Positions 54,137 through 63,212 of a DNA stretch of 64,000 nucleotides are shown here, one piece after another (positions within the stretch are counted from its first letter, which is position 1; every line of letters begins with the position of its first letter). Below the pieces are notes generated by a model, which was not told the origin of the DNA, searched no databases, and saw only the letters and a program-made list of their open reading frames with translations. The position numbers and the translations under genes were made by a program. Source of the DNA: Prevotella sp. OH937_COT-195 (GTDB lineage Bacteria; Bacteroidota; Bacteroidia; Bacteroidales; Bacteroidaceae); contig NZ_RQZH01000013.1 of the NCBI RefSeq assembly GCF_003932845.1, forward strand, positions 1 through 64,000, read 5' to 3'.

Positions 54137-54909
54137 TGGAAATGAGACAGAACATATATATACTTAGCGATGCACACCTCGGTTCGTGGGCGATAGACCA
54201 CGGAAGAATGCAGGAAAGGCGACTTATACGCTTTCTTGACGAGATAAAGGAGAAAGCGCGAGCCGTTTATTTGCTCGGAGACATGTTCGATTTCTGGTAC
54301 GAGTGGAAATACTGCGTGCCGAAAGGTTACACGCGTTTCCTCGGTAAATTATCCGAACTTACCGACATGGGGGTCGAAGTTCATTACTTTACGGGAAATC
54401 ACGATGTATGGATGTACGGATACTTGGAGGATGAGTGCGGAGTGGTACTTCATAGAAAAGCCGAGACGGTGGAACTGTATAACAAGGTTTTCTATCTTTC
54501 ACACGGCGACGGACTGGGCGACCCTGACAAGAAATTCAAGATAATACGCAGACTGTTTCATAACCGCATGTGCCAGAAAATGTTCTCAATGCTGCACCCG
54601 CGGTGGTCTGTGTGGTTCGGAATGACATGGGCAAAGCACTCGAGAATGAAGCGTGGAGGAGATAAAGAACCACCGTACATGGGCGAGGACAAGGAGTATC
54701 TTGTTCGCTACACCAAGCAGTATATGCGGGAACACACGAACATAGATTATTTTATATACGGACACCGTCACATAGAACTTGATCTTATGCTTAGCCACAA
54801 GACGCGAATGATGATTATTGGCGACTGGGTTTGGCAGTTCACATACGTTGTGTTCGACGGCGAACATCTGTTCCTTGAAGAATACGAGGAGGGCGAAAGC
54901 AAAATGTAA
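54136..54909 (+). CDS. lpxH: UDP-2,3-diacylglucosamine diphosphatase
   Basis: Metallophosphoesterase that hydrolyses UDP-2,3-diacylglucosamine to lipid X in lipid A synthesis. The 257-residue protein has LSDAHLG (9-15), GDMFDFWYEW, TGNHDVWMYGYL and the C-terminal IYGHRHIEL, all calcineurin-like metal ligands. The stop codon lies inside the downstream terminator stem. Confidence 0.92.
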   Translation: MEMRQNIYILSDAHLGSWAIDHGRMQERRLIRFLDEIKEKARAVYLLGDMFDFWYEWKYCVPKGYTRFLGKLSELTDMGVEVHYFTGNHDVWMYGYLEDECGVVLHRKAETVELYNKVFYLSHGDGLGDPDKKFKIIRRLFHNRMCQKMFSMLHPRWSVWFGMTWAKHSRMKRGGDKEPPYMGEDKEYLVRYTKQYMREHTNIDYFIYGHRHIELDLMLSHKTRMMIIGDWVWQFTYVVFDGEHLFLEEYEEGESKM

Positions 54910-54934
54910 GGCATGTCTTTCACATGCCTTACAT
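54904..54934. terminator. Bidirectional terminator between lpxH and ackA
   Basis: A 13-bp perfect stem, ATGTAAGGCATGT (54904-54916) with its complement at 54922-54934, extended by A-T pairs, loop ctttc. The left arm includes the lpxH stop codon. A- and T-tracts flank both sides, so it serves both convergent genes. Confidence 0.8.
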
Positions 54935-54949
54935 TTTTTATATATATAA

Positions 54950-56143
54950 TTATTTCAGAAGTTCCATAGTGTCGGTGGCAATCATAAGTTCCTCGTCGGT
55001 TGGAATGATGCACACCTTAACGCGCGAGTCATCGGCAGATACGACAGTCTCTTTGCCGCGAACGTTGTTCTTCGATGCATCGAACTTTACGCCGAGGAAT
55101 TCCAGTCCTTTGCATACTTCCTCGCGCAGTCCTGTCTGATTCTCGCCCACGCCCGCCGTGAATACTATGATGTCAACGCCTCCCATGGCTGCCGCGTAGG
55201 CACCGATATATTTCTTTATGCGGTAGAAATACATGTCGAGGGCAAGTTGTGCACGCGGGTCGCCTTCTTCAGCGGCTTTTTCTATGTCGCGCATGTCGGA
55301 ACTCTTCTCCGTTATACCTAATACACCGCTCTCTTTGTTCAGCAATTTAGACATGCCGTCGGCATCAAGGTTTAGTTTCTTTTCGAGGAAAGTAATCGCG
55401 CCGGCATCAATGTCGCCCGAACGTGTTCCCATCATCAATCCTTCAAGCGGAGTTAGACCCATTGTGGTGTCTATACACTTGCCGTCGGTCACGGCGGCTA
55501 TGCTGGCGCCGTTTCCAATGTGGCAGGTAATGATTTTCTTGTCTGCGGGGTCGCAGCCGAGGAACTCGCAAACGCGCCGGCTTACATAACGATGACTTGT
55601 TCCGTGGAAACCGTATCGGCGAACGCCGTATTGCTCGTAGAGTTTGTAAGGTATTGCGTATAGGAAGGCCTCTTTGGGCATCGTCTGGTGGAATGCTGTG
55701 TCGAACACGCCGACCTGTGGCAGTCCCGGCATCAGTTCGCTCACGGCGTTCACTCCCTTCAGGTTTGCCGGGTTGTGGAGCGGTGCGAGGTCGATGCATG
55801 CTTCGAAAGTTTTCATCACTTCTGCGTTTAGAACCACGCTCTTGTTGAATTTCTCGCCACCATGCACCATGCGGTGTCCCACGGCATCGATTTCATTCAG
55901 ATCCTTTATTACGCCTATTTCGGGGTCTGTAAGCAGCGAGAATATAAATTTCACGCCCTCGGTGTGTTCGGGAATGTCGTGCATTATCTCCCTCTTTTCG
56001 CCGTTGGAAAGTTTTACTTTCACGAAAGAACCTTTTTGTCCAACGCGTTCCGCGCCTCCACTCGTCATCACACTCTTGTCGTCCATGTTGTAAAGTGCGT
56101 ATTTTATGGAGGACGAGCCGCAATTCAATACTAAAATCTTCAT
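54950..56143 (-). CDS. ackA: Acetate kinase
   Basis: Forms acetate and ATP from acetyl phosphate. The 397-residue protein has the N-terminal phosphate loop VLNCGSSSIKYALY (4-17), GFHGTSHRYVS and TCHIGNGASIAAV, plus the C-terminal VFTAGVGENQ. It lies 84 bases downstream of pta on the same strand: the standard fermentation pair. Confidence 0.97.
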   Translation of the reverse strand: MKILVLNCGSSSIKYALYNMDDKSVMTSGGAERVGQKGSFVKVKLSNGEKREIMHDIPEHTEGVKFIFSLLTDPEIGVIKDLNEIDAVGHRMVHGGEKFNKSVVLNAEVMKTFEACIDLAPLHNPANLKGVNAVSELMPGLPQVGVFDTAFHQTMPKEAFLYAIPYKLYEQYGVRRYGFHGTSHRYVSRRVCEFLGCDPADKKIITCHIGNGASIAAVTDGKCIDTTMGLTPLEGLMMGTRSGDIDAGAITFLEKKLNLDADGMSKLLNKESGVLGITEKSSDMRDIEKAAEEGDPRAQLALDMYFYRIKKYIGAYAAAMGGVDIIVFTAGVGENQTGLREEVCKGLEFLGVKFDASKNNVRGKETVVSADDSRVKVCIIPTDEELMIATDTMELLK

Positions 56144-56227
56144 ATCAGTTTATTCCTATCTCAAAATGATTTCTCTTGATTGTTGTTTGTCTTTTTTAAA
56201 ACATCGGTTGTTATAAGTTAACCAATT

Positions 56228-57235
56228 CTATTTTGCATCCATTGCCTGACATGCGGTGATGGCAACCATCTTGTAGATGTCGTCAATGCTGCATCCGCGG
56301 CTCAGGTCGTTCACCGGTCGTGCAATACCTTGCAGAATCGGTCCGAGAGCCTCTGCTCCTCCGAGCCGTTCGACGAGTTTGTATGCAATGTTTCCCACTT
56401 CGAGGCATGGTGTCACGAGGACGTTGGCATGTCCGGCGATGTCCGATCCCGGAGCCTTGTGTCGTCCGATGGCGGGTACGAGTGCGGCATCTGCCTGCAA
56501 TTCGCCGTCAATCCTCAGTTCGGGTGCCATTTCCTTTGCTATTTTTGTAGCCTCCACCACTTTGTCAACCACTTCGTGTTTTGCCGAGCCTTTGGTCGAG
56601 AAACTGAGCATTGCCACGCGCGGTTCTGCAATGCCTGCAACCGATTTTGCTGTCTGTGCCGTACAAACGGCAATCTCTGCCAGTTGATGTGCGTCCGGCA
56701 TCGGAGTCACTGCCACGTCACCGATAATCAACATGCCGTTATCTCCATGTTGTTCGGCTTTTGTCAGCAACAGCATCGCACCGCTGACACAACTTATGCC
56801 GGGCTGCGTTTTGATTATTTGCAGTGCCGGGCGCAGCGTATCGCCGGTTGTTGAGAGTGCTCCGCTTATCTGTCCGTCTGCATCTCCTGTTTTGATAATC
56901 ATGCAACCGAGATAGAGTGGGTTCTTTATCAGTTTGCGTGCCTCCTCAATCGTCATGCCCTTTTTCTTTCGCAGTTCGGCGAGCAAACTTGCATATTCCT
57001 CGCTTTTCTCGCAGTTTTCCGGGTCGATGAGTGTTGCCTTGCCGATGTTTTTTAGTCCGAGTCGTTTTGCAAGTGCGTTTACCTTATCAGGATTGCCGAT
57101 AAGGATAAGGTTTGCGATGTCGTCTGCCAGAACCCTGTCTGCAGCCGTCAGTGTGCGTTCCTCTTCTGCTTCGGGGAGCACGATGCGCTGTTTGTTGCTT
57201 TTTGCACGCGCAATGATTTGTTGTACTAAATCCAT
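56228..57235 (-). CDS. pta: Phosphate acetyltransferase
   Basis: Converts acetyl-CoA and phosphate to acetyl phosphate and CoA, the step before AckA. The 335-residue protein is the short single-domain form, with [15 protein letters not shown] near the start. [18 protein letters not shown] and [21 protein letters not shown] follow. The start context upstream lacks a clear TAnnTTTG box. Confidence 0.95.
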   Translation of the reverse strand: MDLVQQIIARAKSNKQRIVLPEAEEERTLTAADRVLADDIANLILIGNPDKVNALAKRLGLKNIGKATLIDPENCEKSEEYASLLAELRKKKGMTIEEARKLIKNPLYLGCMIIKTGDADGQISGALSTTGDTLRPALQIIKTQPGISCVSGAMLLLTKAEQHGDNGMLIIGDVAVTPMPDAHQLAEIAVCTAQTAKSVAGIAEPRVAMLSFSTKGSAKHEVVDKVVEATKIAKEMAPELRIDGELQADAALVPAIGRHKAPGSDIAGHANVLVTPCLEVGNIAYKLVERLGGAEALGPILQGIARPVNDLSRGCSIDDIYKMVAITACQAMDAK

Positions 57236-57399
57236 AGTAGATAAATTTTAAGCCCTTCGCTTTCTTCCCTTCCGGTCTCCCGTTTCCGGGGGGCATCGTT
57301 GTGAAGCCTGTTCCGGGTACATTTTATATAATGAGTTAATGTTTTTACATTCCATTCTGTTTTTTCCTCCTTACCCCCACAGGCCGTTTGTGCATTGCC

Positions 57400-58164
57400 T
57401 TACATTTCCTGTGTGAGGATGCTTTCGAGATCTTCTGCCGACAGACGCAGGTTGAATTTTCCTTCCATGGCCATGCTTATGCGTCCCGTTTCTTCAGAGA
57501 CGACAACGGCAAGTGCGTCACTTTCCTCCGATATTCCCATCGCAGCGCGGTGGCGCAGTCCAAGTTCCTTTGGTATGCTGTCGTTGTGGCTTACGGGAAG
57601 AATGCATCCCGCGGCCTTTATGCGGTGCTTAGACACCACCATTGCACCATCGTGCAGCGGAGAGTTCTTGAAGAAGATGTTCTCTATCAGTCGCTGACTC
57701 AGTCGCGAGTCTATCTTCTCTCCCGTTTCCGCTATGTCATCGAGTGGTGTCGTTCGTTCAAAAACTATCAATGCTCCCACCTTTCCGCGTCCCATGTTCA
57801 TGCACGCACGTACTATGGCCATTACGCTTTCCATATCCACGTTCTTTTCTTTCTTGTGACCCCTGAACAGTCTCTTCAGTGCGCTGAAGTTGCGGTGTGC
57901 TCCCAAGTTGTAGAAGAACTTGCGTATCTCGTCTTGGAAAAGAATGATGAGTGCTATCACTCCTACGCTCATCAGATTGTCCATGATTGCACCGAGCAGT
58001 CGCATCTCGAACACTCTGCTCACAAAAATCCAAACTATCAAGAACATTATGATGCCCCCGAAAACATTTTGCGAGCGCGATGCTTTCATTAAGCGGTAGA
58101 TATAGTACAGTCCCATTGCCACCGCCAGAATGTCTATTATGTCCTTTATTCCGAAATCAAACAT
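57400..58164 (-). CDS. dacA: Diadenylate cyclase, CdaA (DacA) type
   Basis: Makes cyclic di-AMP from two ATP molecules. The 254-residue protein has three N-terminal membrane helices (about 10-30, 37-55, 60-80) and a DAC domain with SPLHDGAMVVS and GLRHRAAMGISEESDA (the DGA and RHR motifs). The gene lies 27 bases after folP. The usual Firmicutes partners cdaR and glmM are not adjacent. c-di-AMP is linked to cell-wall and osmotic control elsewhere; in this organism that is inference. Confidence 0.95.
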   Translation of the reverse strand: MFDFGIKDIIDILAVAMGLYYIYRLMKASRSQNVFGGIIMFLIVWIFVSRVFEMRLLGAIMDNLMSVGVIALIILFQDEIRKFFYNLGAHRNFSALKRLFRGHKKEKNVDMESVMAIVRACMNMGRGKVGALIVFERTTPLDDIAETGEKIDSRLSQRLIENIFFKNSPLHDGAMVVSKHRIKAAGCILPVSHNDSIPKELGLRHRAAMGISEESDALAVVVSEETGRISMAMEGKFNLRLSAEDLESILTQEM

Positions 58165-58191
58165 CTTTTTATAATTGATAATCGAGAATTA

Positions 58192-59088
58192 TCAATTCTC
58201 GGTTGTTAGATTCTCCGTCAGTCGCACTGCTTCCACCGCTTCTTTCACATCGTGTACGCGGAGTATTGCCGCCCCTTTCATCAGTGCCACGGTGTTCAGC
58301 ACGGTTGTTCCGTTGAGAGCCTCGTCGGGGGTATGTCCCAGTGTGCGCCATATCATTGTTTTGCGTGACAGACCTGCCAATACGGGGAGTCCGAACTCTC
58401 CGAGCAAGTCCATGCGTCTAAGCGTATCGAAGTTCTGTTCCATTGTCTTACCGAAACCGAAACCGGGATCGAGTATTATGTCGCGTTGCCCGCATGCCCT
58501 GAGTTGCCGTATGCGCATGGCAAAGAACTTCATGGTATCTTCAAGGTTTCCGCAACTCGACATAAGTATGTACGGCACACTGCCGTGCCACTCCTTGTCG
58601 AGTACGGGGGCGCAGTCGTTCTCCTGTGTTCCGTCGGCAGGCGTACAAAAATCTGCCACGGTAGTTTCCGATTTCTCGCTTCCGAACGCGCCCTCCGGAT
58701 TTCCGCCGCTGACATCGTTTATTATGCCCGCACCAAACTCTTCCACTGCCATTTTTGCCACGTCATGTCTGAAAGTGTCGATACTTACCACTGCCTCTGC
58801 TTGTTGGATTCGCACTATCTCAAGAGCGAGCCGCATGCGGCGCATCTCCTCCTCCTCGCTTACTTGTGCGGCTCCCGGACGAGTGGAAAATGCCCCCACA
58901 TCGATAATTTTTCCGCCCTCCTCTATAATTTGGTTGGTACGTGTGGCAATTTCCATTTCGCCTTGCTTTCGGCTTCCCTGATAGAAAGAATCCGGTGTGC
59001 AGTTGAGTATTCCCATCACAAGCGGTTTCTTCAGCGACAGTAGTTTGCCGCCGATATTCAGAGTATATTCTGTATCATGGTCTTTCAT
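58192..59088 (-). CDS. folP: Dihydropteroate synthase
   Basis: Condenses a pterin pyrophosphate with p-aminobenzoate; target of sulfonamides. The 298-residue TIM-barrel protein has MGILNCTPDSFYQGS near the start, GAFSTRPGAAQVSEEEE and DPGFGFGKTMEQN. The frame is open to 59229, but the promoter at 59131-59161 lies inside that extension, so the ATG at 59088 is taken. Confidence 0.95.
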   Translation of the reverse strand: MKDHDTEYTLNIGGKLLSLKKPLVMGILNCTPDSFYQGSRKQGEMEIATRTNQIIEEGGKIIDVGAFSTRPGAAQVSEEEEMRRMRLALEIVRIQQAEAVVSIDTFRHDVAKMAVEEFGAGIINDVSGGNPEGAFGSEKSETTVADFCTPADGTQENDCAPVLDKEWHGSVPYILMSSCGNLEDTMKFFAMRIRQLRACGQRDIILDPGFGFGKTMEQNFDTLRRMDLLGEFGLPVLAGLSRKTMIWRTLGHTPDEALNGTTVLNTVALMKGAAILRVHDVKEAVEAVRLTENLTTEN

Positions 59089-59130
59089 CGTATTGTGTGT
59101 TGCGGTTTTATTGCAACTCCTTCGAGGGTG

Positions 59131-59161
59131 CAAAAATAATAAAATTAGTCCACATGGCAAA
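59131..59161 (-). promoter_or_regulatory. Promoter of folP-dacA
   Basis: Minus strand: TTTG (complement of 59158-59161), 19 bases, TATTTTTG (complement of 59131-59138). It lies inside the longer folP frame and therefore supports the shorter start. Confidence 0.75.
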
Positions 59162-59440
59162 ACATTGTGCTTTATTTTAATGAAAAGAGACAATCTGCCC
59201 GTGATAAGTAGTGCAGTAAGTCGTGCCATTTATTTCGTACGACGAACCGACTGAAAAATAAATGTAAATATACGGGTAATTAAGTTTGAAAGCCAATTTA
59301 ATTATATAAAACTTATTATTTAACAGAAATATAACTTGTTTGCTGCACGGATTAAATATATTTTTCAGACCTTTGCAAATAGAATTAAAGATGACTGTCA
59401 AATGACGGATATTTTAAAGACATGCAAAATTGACACGACA
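59162..59440. other. Divergent spacer before the porin gene
   Basis: An AT-rich leader. A partial -7 element (GACCTTTG, 59368-59375) may belong to the porin gene; the TTTG at 59339-59342 is too far for a good promoter. No other feature seen. Confidence 0.4.
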
Positions 59441-60472
59441 ATGATAAGGAAATGCATGGTGGTGCTTGCTGCAATGTTGATTGGAACATCGGCACAGGCA
59501 CAGGAGAACAGTACGAACCTTACTCCGAATATACATGGAACGGTGCGAGGGAAATACGAGTATCAACCCGAAGACAAGGCGGGGAGATTCGAGGTGCGCA
59601 ACGCACGCCTCAGTGTTGATGGCAAAGTTTCTGAAATAGTGGAATACAGAGCGGAAATAGACCTGTCTAACGAGGGTAAAATAAAGATGCTTGATGCTTA
59701 TACGAGATTTAAACCGTTCGACGATTTTCAGTTCACTATCGGACAAATGCGTGTACCGTTTACCATTGATGCTCACCGCTCGCCGCATAAACAGTATTTT
59801 GCCAATCGCTCTTTCATTGCCAAACAAGTGGGAAATGTGCGCGACGTGGGTGCAACCGTGGGATACAAAACAGACGGTGCTTTGCCGATAATCATGGAAG
59901 CCGGAATATTTAATGGCTCGGGAGTTGAAAAACAAAAGGATTTCTGGACCAAGAACATCAACTTTTCCGTTAAAGCACAGTTCTTCTTGCCAAAAGATTT
60001 CAACCTCACACTGAGCATACAAAAAATAAAACCGGATAATGCGGGAATAATAATGTATGATGCAGGTGCGTTTTATCATGCTGACGGGTGGCATGTGGAA
60101 GCAGAATATCTTTTCAAGCACTATGACGGGAGTGCTTTCAAAAACGTCCATTCCGTAAATGCTTTCGTCAATTATGATATTCCTCTCAAAAAATGCCTTT
60201 TCTCCAAAATATCCCCGCTGCTGCGATATGATTACATGAACGATCATAGTGACGGAATGCGCTATTTGGGAGGAAAATTAGACAAAAACGGTTCGCTCGT
60301 CGTTACCGATTATCAACGTTCCCGTCTTACGGGAGGCCTCACTCTCAGCATTGACAAACCATTTGTTTCGGACATTCGCATCAACTATGAGAAATATTTC
60401 TATCGCAAAGGGGCAATTCCAAAACCTTCCGAAAAGGATAAGATTGTCGTGGAGCTTATGACCAGATTCTAA
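59441..60472 (+). CDS. Porin, phosphate-selective OprO/OprP-like
   Basis: A 343-residue outer-membrane beta-barrel with a signal peptide (MIRKCMVVLAAMLIGTSAQAQ). The segments FEVRNARLSVDGKVSEIVEYRAEID and FQFTIGQMRVPFTIDAHRSP are typical of the porin O/P family. The barrel ends on an aromatic Phe (MTRF). Upstream ATGs at 59402 and earlier are open but lack signal character. Substrate specificity is not certain; family naming does not prove phosphate transport. Confidence 0.86.
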   Translation: MIRKCMVVLAAMLIGTSAQAQENSTNLTPNIHGTVRGKYEYQPEDKAGRFEVRNARLSVDGKVSEIVEYRAEIDLSNEGKIKMLDAYTRFKPFDDFQFTIGQMRVPFTIDAHRSPHKQYFANRSFIAKQVGNVRDVGATVGYKTDGALPIIMEAGIFNGSGVEKQKDFWTKNINFSVKAQFFLPKDFNLTLSIQKIKPDNAGIIMYDAGAFYHADGWHVEAEYLFKHYDGSAFKNVHSVNAFVNYDIPLKKCLFSKISPLLRYDYMNDHSDGMRYLGGKLDKNGSLVVTDYQRSRLTGGLTLSIDKPFVSDIRINYEKYFYRKGAIPKPSEKDKIVVELMTRF

Positions 60473-60576
60473 TCACTGCCAAAAGAGAATGTTTTTTATT
60501 ATCCGTGTAGTTTAAACAGACAGGCAGAGCAATATCTAAAAAACACATAATACCGCATTTAGATTGATTTTTTTCA

Positions 60577-60584
60577 TATTTTTG
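60577..60584 (+). promoter_or_regulatory. -7 box of murF
   Basis: TATTTTTG matches TAnnTTTG, 29 bases before the ATG at 60614. No clear -33 motif at the right spacing. Confidence 0.5.
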
Positions 60585-60613
60585 CAGATGTATATGGTAA
60601 AGGAACGAACAAA

Positions 60614-61936
60614 ATGGACATAAAAAAGATATACGAAATATACCGCAAACACCCCGTAATTACGACCGACAGCCGGGATTGTCCCGAAGGAAGCATATTC
60701 GTGGCGTTGAAAGGGGAGACGTTCGACGGGAACAGATTTGCTGCGGTTGCACTGAGTAAGGGTTGCTCGTATGCGATAATTGACAATCCTGAATATGATA
60801 CCGACAACCGTTGTCTGCTCGTGGAAGATGCTTTGCAGACATTCAAAGATCTCGCACGCGAGCATAGAAGACAGTTCGACATTCCCGTAATAGGGGTAAC
60901 GGGAACCAATGGCAAGACAACCACCAAGGAGCTACTCGCCGCCGTACTTGCACAACAATTCAACGTGCATTGCACGCAGGGAAATTTCAATAATGACGTT
61001 GGCGTGCCGAAAACATTGTTTCAACTGCGTCCGGAACATGAGATTGCTGTGGTGGAAATGGGCGCATCGCACCCCGGTGACATAAAGACACTGGCAGAGA
61101 CGGCAGAGCCAACATGCGGACTTGTTACCAACGTGGGGCGGGCACATCTGCAAGGCTTCGGCTCTTTCGAGGGAGTGAAACACACGAAAGGTGAACTGTA
61201 CGATTATTTGATTGGCAAAGGACAAATGAGAAACGATGATTCTCTTCCCGTTTTCATCAATGCAGACAATGCAGATCTGATGGAAATGGCAAGAGAGAGA
61301 AACATTCCGTGTCTTATCAAGTATGGCAAAGATACCGAAGACAAGGTGTCGGTGCGTGGCAGGGTGATTGGTTGTGCGCCGTTTTTGCATTTCTCTTGGC
61401 ATGCCGATGGAGGCGGGGAACACGAAGTGACGACAAACATGATAGGTTCGTATAATATCGACAACATGCTCGCTGCGATTGCCGTGGGACTGTATTTCGG
61501 TGTTCCCGAGGACAAAATATGTCATGCGCTCGCAGACTATGTGCCGACGAACAATCGCTCGCAGATGACCGTGACCGCACATAACCGTCTCATCGTAGAT
61601 GCTTACAACGCCAATCCGTCGAGCATGAAAGCGGCAATAGAAAGTCTCGTCGACATGAACGTACCGTCCAAGATGGCAATACTCGGCGATATGATGGAAT
61701 TGGGTGCGGCGAGTCGCGAGGAGCATCAACGCGTGGTTGACATGCTTGCGGCGAGAGGTGTTGAAGACGTGTGGCTCGTGGGTGAGAAATTTGGCGACAC
61801 CGAGTGCCGTTTCCGCAAATTCCGCGACATAGGGGAGGTGAGAGCAGAGATAGCCGTCAATCGACCCGATGGTAAATGTATCCTCATAAAGGGCAGCAAT
61901 GGCATGCGTCTGTTTACGCTGCCCGAACTGTTATGA
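60614..61936 (+). CDS. murF: UDP-MurNAc-tripeptide--D-Ala-D-Ala ligase
   Basis: Attaches the D-Ala-D-Ala made by Ddl to UDP-MurNAc-tripeptide. The 440-residue protein has the ATP site [13 protein letters not shown] (95-107), NNDVGVPKTLF, the AVVEMGASHPGDI block and DAYNANPSSMKAA. In many bacteria murF is inside the dcw cluster next to murE; here it is alone, 33 kb away. Confidence 0.96.
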   Translation: MDIKKIYEIYRKHPVITTDSRDCPEGSIFVALKGETFDGNRFAAVALSKGCSYAIIDNPEYDTDNRCLLVEDALQTFKDLAREHRRQFDIPVIGVTGTNGKTTTKELLAAVLAQQFNVHCTQGNFNNDVGVPKTLFQLRPEHEIAVVEMGASHPGDIKTLAETAEPTCGLVTNVGRAHLQGFGSFEGVKHTKGELYDYLIGKGQMRNDDSLPVFINADNADLMEMARERNIPCLIKYGKDTEDKVSVRGRVIGCAPFLHFSWHADGGGEHEVTTNMIGSYNIDNMLAAIAVGLYFGVPEDKICHALADYVPTNNRSQMTVTAHNRLIVDAYNANPSSMKAAIESLVDMNVPSKMAILGDMMELGAASREEHQRVVDMLAARGVEDVWLVGEKFGDTECRFRKFRDIGEVRAEIAVNRPDGKCILIKGSNGMRLFTLPELL

Positions 61937-61974
61937 TCACACGCTTCGGCAGATTGCCGGCAGCAACAGATACT

Positions 61975-62037
61975 GCAATTCAGGCGGAATTGGAATGCAA
62001 TTTCGGCTGAATTGATTTTCAATTCCGCCTGAATTGC
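61975..62037. terminator. Hairpin family B variant after murF
   Basis: An 18-bp perfect stem, GCAATTCAGGCGGAATTG (61975-61992) with its complement (62020-62037). The 27-base loop itself contains a related GCAATTTCGGCTGAATTG. A likely terminator of murF in a convergent gap. Confidence 0.65.
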
Positions 62038-62066
62038 GGTGCAAAACCGCCTTGTTTGATTATCTT

Positions 62067-62092
62067 GTCAATGCCGGTTAACCGGCATTGAC
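62067..62092. repeat. 26-bp perfect palindrome
   Basis: GTCAATGCCGGTT (62067-62079) and its exact complement meet at GTTAAC. It has no loop. It could be a dyad bound by a dimeric protein or a cruciform hairpin in the murF-DUF2752 gap. Confidence 0.7.
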
Positions 62093-62115
62093 TTGTTCGT
62101 TGTGTCATGAAAGTT

Positions 62116-62266
62116 TAACTGTCATTAGACCGCATTTGTTTAGATTTGCTATTGCCGTTACGCTTCCCGACTGCTTTAGCCCGCTACGCCTTCTATGAAA
62201 CGGCAGCGCATCTGCTCAACCAATCGAACAAAACCGGTTGAGGGTTCTAATGACCGATTTGGGTTA
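62116..62266 (+). repeat. Dispersed intergenic repeat, family A, copy 3 (internally deleted)
   Basis: 151 bases, same orientation as copy 1. The left end is degenerate (TAACTGTCATTAGA against TAACCCAAATCGGTCATTAGA); the right end is intact and supplies the DUF2752 stop codon (62264-62266). Relative to copy 2 it lacks the left arm of the central inverted repeat, with the junction at the short direct repeat TAGCCCGCT. Confidence 0.8.
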
Positions 62267-62647
62267 AATCGCAATGACGTTGCGCAACACACACCACAGG
62301 ATTGTGAAAATTATGAAAATGACGAATAGGTATTTGTTTGTCAGAAAGTCGTTTAGCCGTTTTCCGTGCTTGCCCAGTAATTTTGCCGTTATTATTAATA
62401 TCATATATGTGATGGCGAACGGTATCCACAGGTTGTGTTTTAGTGCCGTGTATATATTGCCATGCAACATGGCGTGGAGGGCACGCTGCGAGCCGCAACC
62501 GGGGCATTTCCAGCCCGTAATTACGTGGAAAGCGCATTTTGGGAAAAGAATATCGGTGTTGGGGTCGAAAAAGAAATAGACGGCAGCAAGCGCAATCAGC
62601 ACTGCTGCCGCCAATGTAATTTTATGTTTCCTGCTTGGTACACGCAT
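62264..62647 (-). CDS. DUF2752 membrane protein
   Basis: A 127-residue protein with about three membrane helices (8-26, 72-92, 105-124). It contains the family motif CPGCGSQRALHAMLHG near residue 48, whose two cysteines may bind metal or form a disulfide. Function unknown; DUF2752 genes often accompany CD225/GYF_2 genes in Bacteroidetes, as here. The last codons fall in repeat A copy 3. Confidence 0.85.
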   Translation of the reverse strand: MRVPSRKHKITLAAAVLIALAAVYFFFDPNTDILFPKCAFHVITGWKCPGCGSQRALHAMLHGNIYTALKHNLWIPFAITYMILIITAKLLGKHGKRLNDFLTNKYLFVIFIIFTILWCVLRNVIAI

Positions 62648-62651
62648 AGAT

Positions 62652-63197
62652 TTAGTTTTGCACCAATGTTCCCATATAGGTAAAAAATGTGATTAATAAT
62701 ATGTATATTACAAAGCCTGTCAGGCCGATAATGGTAAGTACAACGTCAGACCATACTGCCAATTTGTGAAACTTGCGCACCTCGGCGGCCTTTATTGTCA
62801 TCAAGTCATATTTTTCCAACGCATGCATGGTTTTCATCTCTCCACTTTTTATATAACTGATTATGGCGAAGATGGAACCGATTATGCATAAATGACAACA
62901 TAGGAAACCATATATTATTATGAAAATGTTCAACGCATTATAGTCTTCCGGAATCATCGGGATGTATTCGCTTCGCCTTGCATGCTGCGTTTCGGGCTGT
63001 GTGCCGCCGTAATTGAATGGTGGCGGTGTCGGCTCGGGTTGCAGTATGTCGGCTATCTCGGGAATGTTGCGCGCCGGAGTCCAATCTGCCATGCTGTTAC
63101 GCCATACCGGCGTGTCGGGCGTGATGAACTTGCTGCGCAACTCCTCTCGTGAGAACGGTCCGCATTTCCTGCCATCTATAATGACGTAGTATTCCAT
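62652..63197 (-). CDS. GYF_2/CD225 domain membrane protein 1
   Basis: A 181-residue protein with an N-terminal GYF_2 (DUF4339) domain (about 1-50: YYVIIDGRKCGPFSREELRS, VWRNSMADWTPA). A short linker follows, then a C-terminal part with two membrane helices in CD225/dispanin style (about 88-112, 145-175). It is a paralogue of the next gene. The 16-base gap between them suggests one operon. Function unknown; peptide-binding by the GYF domain is inferred from the fold. Confidence 0.85.
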   Translation of the reverse strand: MEYYVIIDGRKCGPFSREELRSKFITPDTPVWRNSMADWTPARNIPEIADILQPEPTPPPFNYGGTQPETQHARRSEYIPMIPEDYNALNIFIIIYGFLCCHLCIIGSIFAIISYIKSGEMKTMHALEKYDLMTIKAAEVRKFHKLAVWSDVVLTIIGLTGFVIYILLITFFTYMGTLVQN

Positions 63198-63212
63198 TAA
63201 ATTTCCGTTGTG

